DNA from: Desulfovibrio sp.
Lineage (GTDB): Bacteria; Desulfobacterota; Desulfovibrionia; Desulfovibrionales; Desulfovibrionaceae
DNA length: 40,110 bases
Direction of reading: 5' to 3'
Assembly: GCA_017396005.1 (NCBI GenBank)
Contig: JAFQNG010000082.1
Coordinates: 1-40,110 of the forward strand
In this document: one piece after another, positions 25,504-34,991 of the stretch
Numbering within the stretch: position 1 is the stretch's first letter
Layout of the letters: each line of letters starts with the position of its first letter
The notes under the pieces: model-generated
Database searches by the model: none
Told to the model about the DNA's origin: nothing
The model's input: only the letters and a program-made list of their open reading frames with translations
Translations under genes and position numbers: made by a program

Positions 25504-28172
25504 ACGACAAACTTACCCTGATTACCTGCCATGCCAACGCGGATTTCGATGCTTTTGCAGCCATGTTGGCAGCTCGTCATCTGTATCAGCCGTGTTTCCT
25601 GCTGTTCCCAGGCACACAGGAACGCGGTTTGCATAAAGTGTTTTCTTCACTTGACCCTGCTGATTACAACTTCAGAGAAAGCGCATCCCTGAACTGGATG
25701 GATTTTCAACGTCTGGTTCTAGTAGATACACGTCAACGCAGCCGTATTAAACACGTAGCCCCCCTGCTACAGATTTCCGGACTATGCTTGGAGGTATGGG
25801 ATCACCATCCAGATTCACCAGATGATCTCAAGGCAGATGTACAATATCTTGCCAACACAGGTGCTGTGACCAGCAGGCTGGTACAGGAATTGCGTCGCCA
25901 GTACTTCAAAATTTCAGCTCAGGAAGCTACGTTGCTGGGACTGGGTATTTATGGAGATACTGGCTCATTTACGTATTCCTCCACTACTTCCGAAGACTTT
26001 CAGGCTGCGGCTTGGCTGCTTGAGCAGGGAATGGATGTCAATCAGATTTCAGAGATGGCCGCCCATGAGCTGACGAGTATGCACATACAGGCACTCAATA
26101 GTCTGCTGGAATCTGCGCACAGCTACACCATCAATGGTATGTCGGTCGTGCTTGCAGAAGCGTCCATGGAACATTATCTAGGGGATTTTGCCTATCTGGC
26201 ACACCGCTTGATGGAGATGGAAAAATTTACAGTACTCTTTGCCATCGGCATTATGGGTGACCGTATACAGGTAGTAGCCAGAAGCCGTTGTGATTTCCTT
26301 AATGTGGGAGATATCTGTGTCCGGTTGGGAGGTGGAGGACATGTCTATGCAGCCTCGGCCTCCATACGCTCCATGCCCATCAATGAAGTACGCGAAACTA
26401 TTCTGCGAGGTTTGTTCGAGCAGGCTCATCCTGAAAAAAGTGCCCGAGAGTATATGTCCAGCCCTGCAGTGGGTGTGGAAGCTACTGCACGTATTCGTGA
26501 AGCGGATGAACTTATGCTTCACTTTGGACTCAAGGCCGTTCCGGTTTTTGGATCAGGTACTCGCCAGTGCGTGGGTATTCTTGATGCCCAGACTGCCTCA
26601 CGAGCCAGGGCTCACGGCCTTGCGGAGATGCATGTAGAAAACTACATGCAGCGACGTTTTCTTTCGCTTTCACCTGATGCCGAAATCAAAGAGCTTACCA
26701 ATATCATTATAGGATCTCGCCAACGCCTTGTGCCTATTGTAGAAAATGAGGCAGTCATCGGCGTCGTTACCCGTACAGACCTAATAAATATTTTTGCTGA
26801 AGGACCAGGAAATATCCTGGACAGAAGTGATGTCCGAGGCAAAGAACGCAATGTGGGCAAGCTCATTACAGATCGTTTACCGCAAAGCATACGACAACTT
26901 CTGCTCCTTATTGGCGATCTGGGCAGAAAACTGTCTCTCCCCGTCTATATTGTCGGTGGTTTCGTGCGTGACCTACTGCTTGACCGGCCCAACCATGATA
27001 TTGACCTGGTTGTCGAAGGTAATGGTATAGCACTGGCCAAAGAGCTGGCCAGAGTACTGGGAGGCCGTGTTCGTGAGCATCAGAAATTTTTGACCTCAGT
27101 AGTGATTTTCACCAATGCTGAAGGACAGGAATCCCGCATTGATGTCGCTACAGCCAGGCTTGAATACTATGAATATCCGGCAGCTCTGCCGACGGTAGAA
27201 TTATCTTCCATCAAGATGGATCTTTTCAGGCGCGACTTTTCTATCAATGCCCTAGCGGTACGTCTGGATAGTACCCCTTTTGGTCAACTGCTAGATTTTT
27301 TCGGTGGTCAGCGGGATATCAAGGAGCGACTGATTCGTGTTCTCCATACTTTAAGTTTTGTTGAAGACCCCACCCGCTGTTTGCGAGCAGTTCGTTTCGA
27401 GCAGCGTTATAAGTTCAAAATCAGTCCAAATGCAGAAAAGCTGATTCGCAATGTTCTTTCTCTTCGCCTGATGGAGCGTCTTTCTAGCCCACGCCTGTTC
27501 AACGAATACCAACATATCTGCAATGAAGCTGACCCCCCTGCCTGTTTTATTCGTCTGGAAGAATTAGGAATCTTGCAGGCGATAATGCCTCAACTGACGT
27601 TAACGTCCGCAAGACGCGATATTCTGAAACGAACCAAGGAGATTCTGGCATGGTATCGCCTGCTTTACTTTGACGAGCCTATTCAGACCTGGTTTCTATA
27701 CTTTTTATCCTTAAATAATAACCTGAACTATATAGAAACATCAAACCATTTCGATCAATTAGGTTTACCTGAAAATAAAAAGAATTACATCATGGCTCAA
27801 CGCGAACTGATGCGGGGAGTTTTACCCCGTCTGAACGTATGGCAACACCAGGAAGGGACACAAGGTCAACGTATCAGCGCACTGTGGAAGCTGCTGCGTC
27901 CTGTATCGCTAGAATGCCTGCTATTCATGATGGCTGTTACTCAGAACCAAGGGCTGCTGAAAAATCTTTCACGCTATATCATGCAGTGGAGGCATGAAAA
28001 GCCTGATATCAGTGGCGCAGATCTGCAAGGCCTCGGACTGACTCCAGGCCCTCTTTTTGGCAGGCTGTTGCAACATGTGCTGGAGGCTAAGCTTGATGGT
28101 CAGACGCCCAATGCCGAAAGTCAGATTAATTTTATTCGTTTGCTTCTGGCAAATGACTTGGCGGAAGACTGA
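25500..28172 (+). CDS. DHH-CBS-CBS-tRNA nucleotidyltransferase (CCA/poly(A) polymerase) fusion
   Basis: An 890-residue multidomain protein. Residues about 1-300 are a DHH phosphoesterase: DFD (15-17), D101-H102-H103 in WDHHPDS, and the DHHA1 glycine loop GGGGH near 278. Two CBS domains lie about 315-445. A class II nucleotidyltransferase follows with GGFVRD (about 486), the DID metal pair (about 502) and RRDFSINALA. A head/neck region continues to the C-terminus. The architecture resembles fused CCA-adding enzymes of some deltaproteobacteria. It could build or repair tRNA 3' ends, with DHH acting on nucleotides or short RNA and CBS sensing adenylates; the division of labour is inference. It starts at GTG overlapping the xerD stop. 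Confidence 0.93.
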   Translation: MNDKLTLITCHANADFDAFAAMLAARHLYQPCFLLFPGTQERGLHKVFSSLDPADYNFRESASLNWMDFQRLVLVDTRQRSRIKHVAPLLQISGLCLEVWDHHPDSPDDLKADVQYLANTGAVTSRLVQELRRQYFKISAQEATLLGLGIYGDTGSFTYSSTTSEDFQAAAWLLEQGMDVNQISEMAAHELTSMHIQALNSLLESAHSYTINGMSVVLAEASMEHYLGDFAYLAHRLMEMEKFTVLFAIGIMGDRIQVVARSRCDFLNVGDICVRLGGGGHVYAASASIRSMPINEVRETILRGLFEQAHPEKSAREYMSSPAVGVEATARIREADELMLHFGLKAVPVFGSGTRQCVGILDAQTASRARAHGLAEMHVENYMQRRFLSLSPDAEIKELTNIIIGSRQRLVPIVENEAVIGVVTRTDLINIFAEGPGNILDRSDVRGKERNVGKLITDRLPQSIRQLLLLIGDLGRKLSLPVYIVGGFVRDLLLDRPNHDIDLVVEGNGIALAKELARVLGGRVREHQKFLTSVVIFTNAEGQESRIDVATARLEYYEYPAALPTVELSSIKMDLFRRDFSINALAVRLDSTPFGQLLDFFGGQRDIKERLIRVLHTLSFVEDPTRCLRAVRFEQRYKFKISPNAEKLIRNVLSLRLMERLSSPRLFNEYQHICNEADPPACFIRLEELGILQAIMPQLTLTSARRDILKRTKEILAWYRLLYFDEPIQTWFLYFLSLNNNLNYIETSNHFDQLGLPENKKNYIMAQRELMRGVLPRLNVWQHQEGTQGQRISALWKLLRPVSLECLLFMMAVTQNQGLLKNLSRYIMQWRHEKPDISGADLQGLGLTPGPLFGRLLQHVLEAKLDGQTPNAESQINFIRLLLANDLAED

Positions 28173-28253
28173 GGAAATATTTTCCCCCGTACCTCAGAAC
28201 TTGGATGATTTTAGACTTGCCCCATGCCTAGCAAGTGTGTATGCTTAAAGCCT

Positions 28254-28748
28254 ATGAAAATTTTGTGGGCGCCTTGGCGCATAGACTATATTCTCGGGCC
28301 AAAGCCGGATACGTGTGTGTTTTGTCTTCCGGAAGTACCCACCGAAGACGAGGCTCGTCTGATTCTGTTTCGCGGAAAATACGCTTTTGTCGTCATGAAC
28401 AAGTTCCCCTACTCCAGTGGGCATCTCATGGTTTGTCCCTATCGTCATGTGATGGCACTTGGGAGTCTGGAGCGTAGCGAAACACATGAAATAATGGATT
28501 TGATTCAGACATGCAGCGAAATACTAACCCAACACTTTAACTGTGAGGGTATCAATGTAGGGCTAAACCAGGGACAGGCCGCCGGGGCAGGCATACGGGA
28601 ACACCTGCATTTTCATTTGGTACCCCGTTGGAACGGCGACTCCTCGTTCATGGCTGTTTTTGATGAAGTGCGCACCATGCCGGAACATCTCAGCCACACA
28701 TATGCTAGGTTACGACCTTCTTTTGTGTGCCTGAGACAAAGGGCATAA
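28254..28748 (+). CDS. HIT-family nucleotide hydrolase/phosphorylase
   Basis: A 164-residue protein with the histidine triad HLHFHLVPR (His117, His119, His121). An N-terminal block reads MKILWAPWRIDYI, typical of Ap4A-phosphorylase-like HIT proteins. A possible zinc site is C21-x2-C24 with His65. Such enzymes cleave dinucleoside polyphosphates or AMP-linked substrates. The ATG at 28254 is preferred over one at 28224 because it starts the conserved block; neither has a strong ribosome binding site. It lies about 80 nt after the DHH-CCA gene and before the lapA-like gene on the same strand. Confidence 0.92.
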   Translation: MKILWAPWRIDYILGPKPDTCVFCLPEVPTEDEARLILFRGKYAFVVMNKFPYSSGHLMVCPYRHVMALGSLERSETHEIMDLIQTCSEILTQHFNCEGINVGLNQGQAAGAGIREHLHFHLVPRWNGDSSFMAVFDEVRTMPEHLSHTYARLRPSFVCLRQRA

Positions 28749-28832
28749 TCCGGCTGCCCTTGGACACCTCCTGCTTTATCAGGAAGGGTAAGGCACAATA
28801 ATTAGAACTGTCTAGCCTTCAGGAGAAATCGT

Positions 28833-29264
28833 ATGCGCTATATCAAAGTTTTACTACTGGCGGTATTCCTTTTTTTGGCACTGATCTTTTTCTTCCAGAA
28901 TCAGACTGCGCTTTCACAGAATATGGAGTTATCTCTCAATCTCTTTTTCTTGCCAGCAATGAAATCTATTGCCCTGCCCTTCTATTTTCTGGTTATATCT
29001 GCTTTTTTCATTGGTGCTTTGCTCGCCGTCTGCTCTCTAGCTTGGGAAAAATTCACTACTTCTGCCAAGCTAATGAAAACCAAATGGCGTGTCAGCTCTC
29101 TAGAACGTGAAGTGGAAAAGTTGCGCAAGCAAATAGAGCGTAATCCGCATCAGACTCGTAAATTTTTTCAGCGTAAGCAGCAGGATGATAAAAGTGCCGC
29201 ACAAGAAAACAAAACTGCCCCTGTAGTTGAAGATGTTGTGGCCCCTGATCCTGATAAAGTCTAG
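28833..29264 (+). CDS. LapA-domain (DUF1049) membrane protein
   Basis: A 143-residue inner-membrane protein with two membrane segments (about 6-22 and 45-68). FFFQNQTALSQNMELSLNLFFLP between them is the LapA/DUF1049 pattern. A cytoplasmic coiled coil follows (about 85-105, RVSSLEREVEKLRKQIE) and then a charged tail. LapA homologues assist lipopolysaccharide assembly with LapB/YciM in E. coli, but no lapB is adjacent. AGGAG precedes the ATG. It ends at a strong terminator. Confidence 0.83.
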   Translation: MRYIKVLLLAVFLFLALIFFFQNQTALSQNMELSLNLFFLPAMKSIALPFYFLVISAFFIGALLAVCSLAWEKFTTSAKLMKTKWRVSSLEREVEKLRKQIERNPHQTRKFFQRKQQDDKSAAQENKTAPVVEDVVAPDPDKV

Positions 29265-29280
29265 GTTTTATCAGTATGTT

Positions 29281-29310
29281 TGCGCCCGGTTCACCGGGCG
29301 CATTTTTTTT
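29281..29310 (+). terminator. Rho-independent terminator after the lapA-like gene
   Basis: TGCGCCCGG (29281-29289), loop TTCA and CCGGGCGCA (29294-29302) form a 9-bp GC stem followed by eight T (29303-29310). It lies between the lapA-like gene and mutS, so mutS needs its own promoter in the remaining ~28 nt or relies on read-through. Confidence 0.93.
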
Positions 29311-29338
29311 CTCTCCATAGTCTGTTTTTTGACCAGTC

Positions 29339-32014
29339 ATGACGCATATCAAACGCACCCCCATGTTTGAACAGTACCTGCGTATCAAGGCAGACTACTC
29401 CGATGCGTTACTTTTCTATCGCATGGGTGACTTTTACGAACTTTTTTTTGATGATGCGGTCACGGCAGCTCGTGAACTGCAGATCGCTCTCACGAGTCGC
29501 AGTAAAGACAGTGCAGACCCCATCCCCATGTGCGGTGTTCCCTGGCATGCTGCACATAGTTATATAGCCCAGCTTGTTGACAGAGGCTTTCACGTTGCCG
29601 TTTGTGAACAGACGGAAGATCCCAAAATGGCCAAAGGGTTGGTGCAGCGTGCTGTCACCAGCGTCATCACTCCCGGAACAGTGCTGGATGACGCTAATCT
29701 GCAGAATAAAAGTCATAATTATCTTGGCGCACTGTGCTGTAATGCCAGCAAGGAAGGAGGTGCTTTCGCTTGGGCAGATATTTCTACAGGACAGTGGTCA
29801 GGGGTTGACTTCAAACGCAGGCAGGATATGTGGCAGTGGGTACAGAAGCTGGCTCCAAGCGAGTTGCTCATAGCTGAAAAAATGGAACTGCCTACCACTA
29901 AGCTGGAAGAGAGCATCCATATTGTTCGCATGCCCAATGCCCATTTCGAATTCAAAAAAGCTACACAACAAGTTCTGCAGGCACAGCAAGTAGCCGATGC
30001 AGCTGTTCTGGGCCTGGATAACAAAAAAAATCTGATGTGTGCCTGCGGTGCTATTCTGGCATATCTTGATCAAACCCAGAAACGCAATCCAGATCATCTG
30101 ATGCCTTTTAAGCCGCTAGATCTCGGACGCCGCCTGATGATTGATGAGATCACAGAGCGTAACCTAGAAATATTTGTCAGGCTTAATGGACACAAAGGCA
30201 AGGGTACGCTGCGCCATGAAATAGATGAAACTATGACACCTATGGGTGGACGTCTTCTGGAAGACATGCTGCGTCATCCATGGCGGGATGCCGCCATAAT
30301 TGAACGCGTCCAAGATGTTGTTGCTTTTTTTCATGACCATGATAACTGCCGTGAACTTCTGCGCGATGCGTTGCGCACTGTCTATGATCTAGAACGTCTT
30401 TCTACCAGAATACATCTCAACAGGGCCAATCCGCGCGATTTCATCAGTCTGCGCAACAGTCTTACTGCCCTGCCTCTTGTACAAAAAGCCTTTTTATGCC
30501 TCCGGCCTGAGCAGGAAGAAAAGGAACTGCGGCTGCCCAAAAGCCTTGCAGAGCTCAACAAAACTTGGGATAATCTCACTGATTGTGCACAGCTGCTTGA
30601 TACAGCCCTTGTGGAAAGCCCGCCGACAGTCATTACTGATGGAGGGCTTTTTAAAATCGGTTATAATGCCGAACTAGATCACTTGCTCGATCTGATAGAG
30701 CATGGAGAGCAAAAAGTTAAAGAACTACTTTGCAAAGAACAGGCACGCACAGGTCTTTCAAAACTTAAAATAGGCTATAATCGCGTATTTGGTTATTACT
30801 ATGAGATTTCTCGAGCCGCCCATTCCGCTCCTCTGCCAGATTATTTCATTCGACGGCAGACCTTGGCCAATGCAGAGCGCTTCACTACAGCCGAACTAAA
30901 AAGCCTCGAAGATGAACTCCTCTCAGCAAGCGATAAAAGAAACTGCTTGGAATACCGGATGTTTCAAGAACTTCGTGAGCATATCAGCAGTCAGCGGCAT
31001 CGCATTACCCATATGGCAGCATTGGTAGCACAACTGGATTACTGGCAAAGCTTGGCTCAAGTAGGACGGAGGAACATCTGGTGTCGCCCTCAGTTGACGG
31101 ATACCCCTCATATTGATATCCGCGATGGCCGTCATCCGGTGATTGAAAGCATTATTGGGAATGCCAACTTTGTACCAAATTCATTTCGTCTTGATACCTC
31201 ACGTCGACTCTGTCTGTTAACAGGCCCTAATATGGCTGGCAAATCTACCATATTACGCCAAGTGGCCATCATCTGCCTTCTGGCTCAGATGGGATCAATG
31301 GTGCCAGCTGAGCAGGCTACTCTGGGTATAGTAGATAGATTGTTCTCACGCGTTGGTGCGTCCGATAATCTGGCACAGGGACACAGCACCTTTATGGTAG
31401 AGATGGTCGAAACAGCGCGCATTCTCAGACAGGCTACCAAAAGAAGCCTGATTATTCTTGATGAGATAGGACGCGGCACCAGCACTTATGACGGCGTCGC
31501 TCTGGCTTGGGCCGTAGTGGAAGATCTGGTAAAGCGTGCGGGAGGTGAAGTACGTACTTTGTTCGCCACCCATTATCACGAGCTCACTTCACTTGAAGGG
31601 CGGATTACAGGGGTATTCACAATGAATATAGCCATCCGTGAACATAATGGCGAAATCCTGTTTTTACATAAACTACTGCCCGGTCCAGCAGATCGCAGTT
31701 ATGGTGTGGAGGTAGCGCGTCTGGCAGGCATCCCAGCTCCTGTTGTACAACGTGCGCGTCAGATATTAACAGAGCTGGAACATGGACGCGCCCTTTCCAG
31801 AAAAAGTACTGTCATATCCTTACCAGGCTTGGAACTATCTGAAAAAAATTTTTCACACAAAAAGCGCTTGCCTTACGAAGAAGATTCTCAACCTTCTGTC
31901 GAACATCCCTTGCTGACAGCTTTGCGCGATTTGGATCTTGATACTCTCAGCCCCATGTCAGCATTAAAATTACTGGCTGAATGGAAAACACTTTTGGGAA
32001 AAAATAATGGCTGA
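29339..32014 (+). CDS. mutS: DNA mismatch repair protein MutS
   Basis: Recognises base mismatches and small loops and recruits MutL. The 891 residues cover all MutS domains. The mismatch-reading motif F-x-E is Phe32-Tyr33-Glu34 (GDFYELF). The connector, lever and clamp follow (to about 560), then the ABC ATPase with Walker A GPNMAGKST (about 628-636) and Walker B DEIGRGTS (about 706-713). FATHYHELT and the helix-turn-helix dimerisation tail are present. No Shine-Dalgarno is seen before the ATG at 29339; an alternative ATG at 29363 starts the conserved MFEQYL block. The DUF1992 gene overlaps its end by 8 nt. Confidence 0.97.
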   Translation: MTHIKRTPMFEQYLRIKADYSDALLFYRMGDFYELFFDDAVTAARELQIALTSRSKDSADPIPMCGVPWHAAHSYIAQLVDRGFHVAVCEQTEDPKMAKGLVQRAVTSVITPGTVLDDANLQNKSHNYLGALCCNASKEGGAFAWADISTGQWSGVDFKRRQDMWQWVQKLAPSELLIAEKMELPTTKLEESIHIVRMPNAHFEFKKATQQVLQAQQVADAAVLGLDNKKNLMCACGAILAYLDQTQKRNPDHLMPFKPLDLGRRLMIDEITERNLEIFVRLNGHKGKGTLRHEIDETMTPMGGRLLEDMLRHPWRDAAIIERVQDVVAFFHDHDNCRELLRDALRTVYDLERLSTRIHLNRANPRDFISLRNSLTALPLVQKAFLCLRPEQEEKELRLPKSLAELNKTWDNLTDCAQLLDTALVESPPTVITDGGLFKIGYNAELDHLLDLIEHGEQKVKELLCKEQARTGLSKLKIGYNRVFGYYYEISRAAHSAPLPDYFIRRQTLANAERFTTAELKSLEDELLSASDKRNCLEYRMFQELREHISSQRHRITHMAALVAQLDYWQSLAQVGRRNIWCRPQLTDTPHIDIRDGRHPVIESIIGNANFVPNSFRLDTSRRLCLLTGPNMAGKSTILRQVAIICLLAQMGSMVPAEQATLGIVDRLFSRVGASDNLAQGHSTFMVEMVETARILRQATKRSLIILDEIGRGTSTYDGVALAWAVVEDLVKRAGGEVRTLFATHYHELTSLEGRITGVFTMNIAIREHNGEILFLHKLLPGPADRSYGVEVARLAGIPAPVVQRARQILTELEHGRALSRKSTVISLPGLELSEKNFSHKKRLPYEEDSQPSVEHPLLTALRDLDLDTLSPMSALKLLAEWKTLLGKNNG

Positions 32015-32417
32015 AATGAACCCCTGGTCAGTAATCCAGCTTATTGCTGAAAAGCGGATAGAAGAAGCTAGAGACAGAGGGGACTTTGATAACCTTCCGG
32101 GACAAGGCTCTCCCCTGCAGCTGGAAGATATGAGTCATGTGCCGGAAGATCTGCGTATGGCCTATAAAATTTTGAGCAATGCTGGCTGTCTGCCGCCGGA
32201 ATTGGAAGAACGAAAAAAAATGACACAACTGTTGGACCTGCTTGAAAATTGCAAGGATGAGCAGGAAAGCGTACGAGGGATGCAAAAACTGCGGTTCATG
32301 ATTCAGAGAGCTCGTATGCGAAGTCAAAGGCATATACGTATTGAAGAAGAAGACCCCTACTATACCCGTCTGCTGGCACGTCTCAGCGCTCTTGATAAAA
32401 CATCACCATGCAGGTGA
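32007..32417 (+). CDS. DUF1992 (DnaJ-homologue C28-like) protein
   Basis: A 136-residue soluble helical protein. The DUF1992 pattern is clear at about 12-42: AEKRIEEARDRGDFDNLPGQGSPL, shared with bacterial YhdN/YflB-type proteins and the DNAJC28 conserved domain. No J-domain is present. The function is unknown; it overlaps mutS by 8 nt, so it should be translated with it, though no repair role is established. Its 3' end carries one copy of a 12-bp direct repeat shared with the end of rsmE. Confidence 0.85.
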   Translation: MAEMNPWSVIQLIAEKRIEEARDRGDFDNLPGQGSPLQLEDMSHVPEDLRMAYKILSNAGCLPPELEERKKMTQLLDLLENCKDEQESVRGMQKLRFMIQRARMRSQRHIRIEEEDPYYTRLLARLSALDKTSPCR

Positions 32418-32455
32418 GATTTGTCCTTTTTTTACTATAACTTATGCAGGTGAGA
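32408..32455. repeat. 12-bp direct repeat spanning the convergent DUF1992 and rsmE ends
   Basis: ATGCAGGTGAGA occurs at 32408-32419 and again at 32444-32455. The first copy overlaps the DUF1992 stop and the second encodes the last residues of rsmE on the other strand. This may be a small duplication or a recombination scar. No hairpin terminator is seen between the genes. Confidence 0.5.
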
Positions 32456-33166
32456 AGCCCACCAGTGAATACCCAGACAAAGCGTAGCGGCAGTTTCACA
32501 ACGCAGGACACGCGCTCCTAAACTAACCGGCATAAATCCTCCTTGTTTCAAGGCCTTGAGTTCCCTGGCAGAAAAACCGCCTTCAGGCCCGATGACATAT
32601 ATACTCAGTCCTGGCCTCCCCGCTATCTCACTTGTCAGCATAGGCAAATCTTCCTGCATTTCCCATGGCAGGATACGATAATCTGCTTTTTCAGACATAC
32701 GGAGGAGCTCATCCACACCGCCTTTGAGAGCACGCACTTCAGGCAACCAGGAGTTCCCACACTGCTTGGCTCCGGCTATCATCTGCCCAAGACAAGCTTC
32801 AGCTGTCTGTGCAGAAATTTTGCCTTGGCTATGATCACCCTGCCATAGCCATATACCCTGCGCACCAAGCTCGACTGCCTTTTCCATAAAAAAACCGCGT
32901 CGTACAGCTTTACTGAAGGCCAATGCTATCACAGCTGACGCACACGGAGAATCCTCATAATGCTCTTCCAGCAGTCGCAGCTGAACATTTTTTTTAGAAG
33001 CAGCTTCTATACGGCAGAGCCCCTTACGCCCACAACCGTCTAGAAGCATGATGTCCTGCCCGGGGGTAAGACGCAATACCTGAGAAAGATGACGCGCTTC
33101 CTGCCCGGTAAGGATCGGTTCTGGTCCCCAAGACTGCGGTGGTAAAAAAAAATAAGGAATATTCAT
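32435..33166 (-). CDS. rsmE: 16S rRNA (uracil-1498-N3)-methyltransferase RsmE
   Basis: Methylates U1498 of 16S rRNA, using a SPOUT (knotted) fold. The 243 residues have an N-terminal PUA-like domain (LTGQEARHLSQVLRLTPGQDIMLLDG) and the SPOUT motifs YVIGPEGGFSARELKAL and SLGARVLRCETAATLCL near the C-terminus, which form the SAM knot. The ATG at 33166 starts the domain; a GTG at 33202 would lie inside the preceding gene. It starts 19 nt after the 569-residue orphan gene on the same strand, which suggests co-transcription. Confidence 0.94.
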   Translation of the reverse strand: MNIPYFFLPPQSWGPEPILTGQEARHLSQVLRLTPGQDIMLLDGCGRKGLCRIEAASKKNVQLRLLEEHYEDSPCASAVIALAFSKAVRRGFFMEKAVELGAQGIWLWQGDHSQGKISAQTAEACLGQMIAGAKQCGNSWLPEVRALKGGVDELLRMSEKADYRILPWEMQEDLPMLTSEIAGRPGLSIYVIGPEGGFSARELKALKQGGFMPVSLGARVLRCETAATLCLGIHWWASHLHKL

Positions 33167-33185
33167 AATAGTAAACGTATAATAA

Positions 33186-34895
33186 TCAACTCTCCGAAGC
33201 ACTCCGGACCTTACGTACTGCTTTCAAACCATCCAATACCGATACTAGCCTACCGTAACTCTTACGAATTTCTAAACCAGCTTTAGTCAATGAATTCTCG
33301 GAGACAGCAATATATGTACGATACAAATAACGATCATGAAGAATAGTTTCTATACAATTGATAATAGAGTCAACTAAATCTGAAAAAAAATTAACTATTT
33401 CAAATTGCAAATCACTCAAAAGAGATAAAGATTCGCGCATCATCTGGAGATATGTGATACGTTTTCCTTTATATATTCTGCGAGAAATATCATCAAGAAT
33501 ACGAACCCTCCTGGCTTGCTGGATATAACTAAAACGAGTACAGACATCATTATACAATTCACGCATACCATCAAATATACTTAAAAACTCTATATTATAT
33601 AAATATTCTGAAAGAACCTTACTTACATTGGCATAAAATTCATCACTATAGCCAATCATACGTCGCTGATGTTTAGTTAGCCATGTAAAAAGAAACTTTA
33701 ACCTTTTTTCATGCGTGTCAGTGTTTTCAACGATTTCTGTTCTTTTATAAAGAATACGTCCTGTATATTCTCCTCGTACAATATCATTAAGGCGTAAAAA
33801 CATATTAGTTGTATCTTTAACGATATTAAGTCCCTGCAAGCTTTCTCCAGTTAATGGATGCAAGATCTCTTGCATCGCAACAGAAAGTGCACGATCCTGA
33901 CGTACGTTATTTGAGTCAAAACGATGCTGTCGGTATGTAATACGTATGATGACCACACGCCGTTCTCTATCAAGAAAGAAACCTTTACGATCTAGAACGG
34001 AAAGAACATCTTCTTGGTTATCGTCAATACTGACCAAGGCTAATTTTTCCAACAGAGGATACTGTTGTCCTCCTCCAGTATGTGTATAGGTCGTCAGTGT
34101 CCGATCCGACTGCCCCATTACCCGTAACAAGAAGTGTTCCCCCATCTTGTGCAGCTTGCGGGCAAAGAGAGCACTAGAAGTGCGGCGTTCTGATACTATA
34201 GGAAAGCCATACAACTCCATAAGATATTGGTAAACAAACATACGATTATGTTCATAGATATCACTATCGCCATACACGAACTTCCCAATACGAATGCCAA
34301 AACGCTTAAGCTCACTATCAATATCAGAAGGAAAAGAGGCAAATATCCCAGCTAAGTGAAAAATATTATCAGTATCCCAGGCAAAAACATGCGCTCTGTC
34401 CATGTTGAGCAGATATGGCATGAGCAAGGGGTAAGTCTCGAGCAGGGATGTATCTATGGAGCGGAATTGCTGGCGAAATACTTCCTGATGCATACGCGGC
34501 AGGCGTGAAGCAATAGTCTGCGTATTCAGGTCTATAACCTGATTTTCCAAAGGACAATATGCTCCATCAGCGTCGGTAATGACTGGATGCAGGGCATCAA
34601 ACTGAAAAATCTCTGAAAAATAATCTAGATGACGAGCAAAAGCTACCATGGCAAACCCCGGCAGTTCTCTGTGCTCGAACATGTCGTTTTCAAATGAGGG
34701 CAGAAGTTCCCGTCCTTCCACCAGAGGGTAGTTCTTATGCTCCTGATACGGTTTTACAAGACAGTAGCGTATGTGGACAGCATCAAGAAAACGTTTAAGG
34801 GCACCCAGGTCCCTGATAGCAAGAGGCTCAGACACACTACTGGCATCACACCAGCAATGCTCGTCCTTGCTGAAAACCTCTTGCCATTTGATCAT
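33186..34895 (-). CDS. Large uncharacterised protein (569 aa), no family recognised
   Basis: I do not recognise this protein. It has no signal peptide. The N-terminal half (to about 330) is mixed, with aromatic and charged stretches such as ELPGFAMVAFARHLDYFSEIFQFDALHPV. The C-terminal half is helical and Lys/Arg/Asp-rich (from about 390), with segments resembling a coiled coil (ARRVRILDDISRRIYKGKRITYLQMMRESLSLLSDLQFEIVNFF). No Walker, DEAD, HNH or kinase motif is visible. The C-terminal coding half is AT-rich and codon use drifts from the neighbours. The ATG at 34895 is chosen; the open frame runs on to a TTG at 34943. It is divergent from the GAF-mreB unit and precedes rsmE by 19 nt. Confidence 0.65.
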   Translation of the reverse strand: MIKWQEVFSKDEHCWCDASSVSEPLAIRDLGALKRFLDAVHIRYCLVKPYQEHKNYPLVEGRELLPSFENDMFEHRELPGFAMVAFARHLDYFSEIFQFDALHPVITDADGAYCPLENQVIDLNTQTIASRLPRMHQEVFRQQFRSIDTSLLETYPLLMPYLLNMDRAHVFAWDTDNIFHLAGIFASFPSDIDSELKRFGIRIGKFVYGDSDIYEHNRMFVYQYLMELYGFPIVSERRTSSALFARKLHKMGEHFLLRVMGQSDRTLTTYTHTGGGQQYPLLEKLALVSIDDNQEDVLSVLDRKGFFLDRERRVVIIRITYRQHRFDSNNVRQDRALSVAMQEILHPLTGESLQGLNIVKDTTNMFLRLNDIVRGEYTGRILYKRTEIVENTDTHEKRLKFLFTWLTKHQRRMIGYSDEFYANVSKVLSEYLYNIEFLSIFDGMRELYNDVCTRFSYIQQARRVRILDDISRRIYKGKRITYLQMMRESLSLLSDLQFEIVNFFSDLVDSIINCIETILHDRYLYRTYIAVSENSLTKAGLEIRKSYGRLVSVLDGLKAVRKVRSASES

Positions 34896-34991
34896 CGTTA
34901 GCCTAACCCTCAATTTTTTTGCTATATTAAATTTTTTTGTCAAAAAACTCCAGTGATATAAGCCTATTTCAGTTTTTTTCTTCTCACCTCT

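Noticed and set aside
34896..34991. Promoters of the divergent 569-residue gene and the GAF gene
   Set aside because: TTGACA- and TTGTCA-like boxes occur in this AT-rich gap, but no -10 element has acceptable spacing, so no promoter is claimed.
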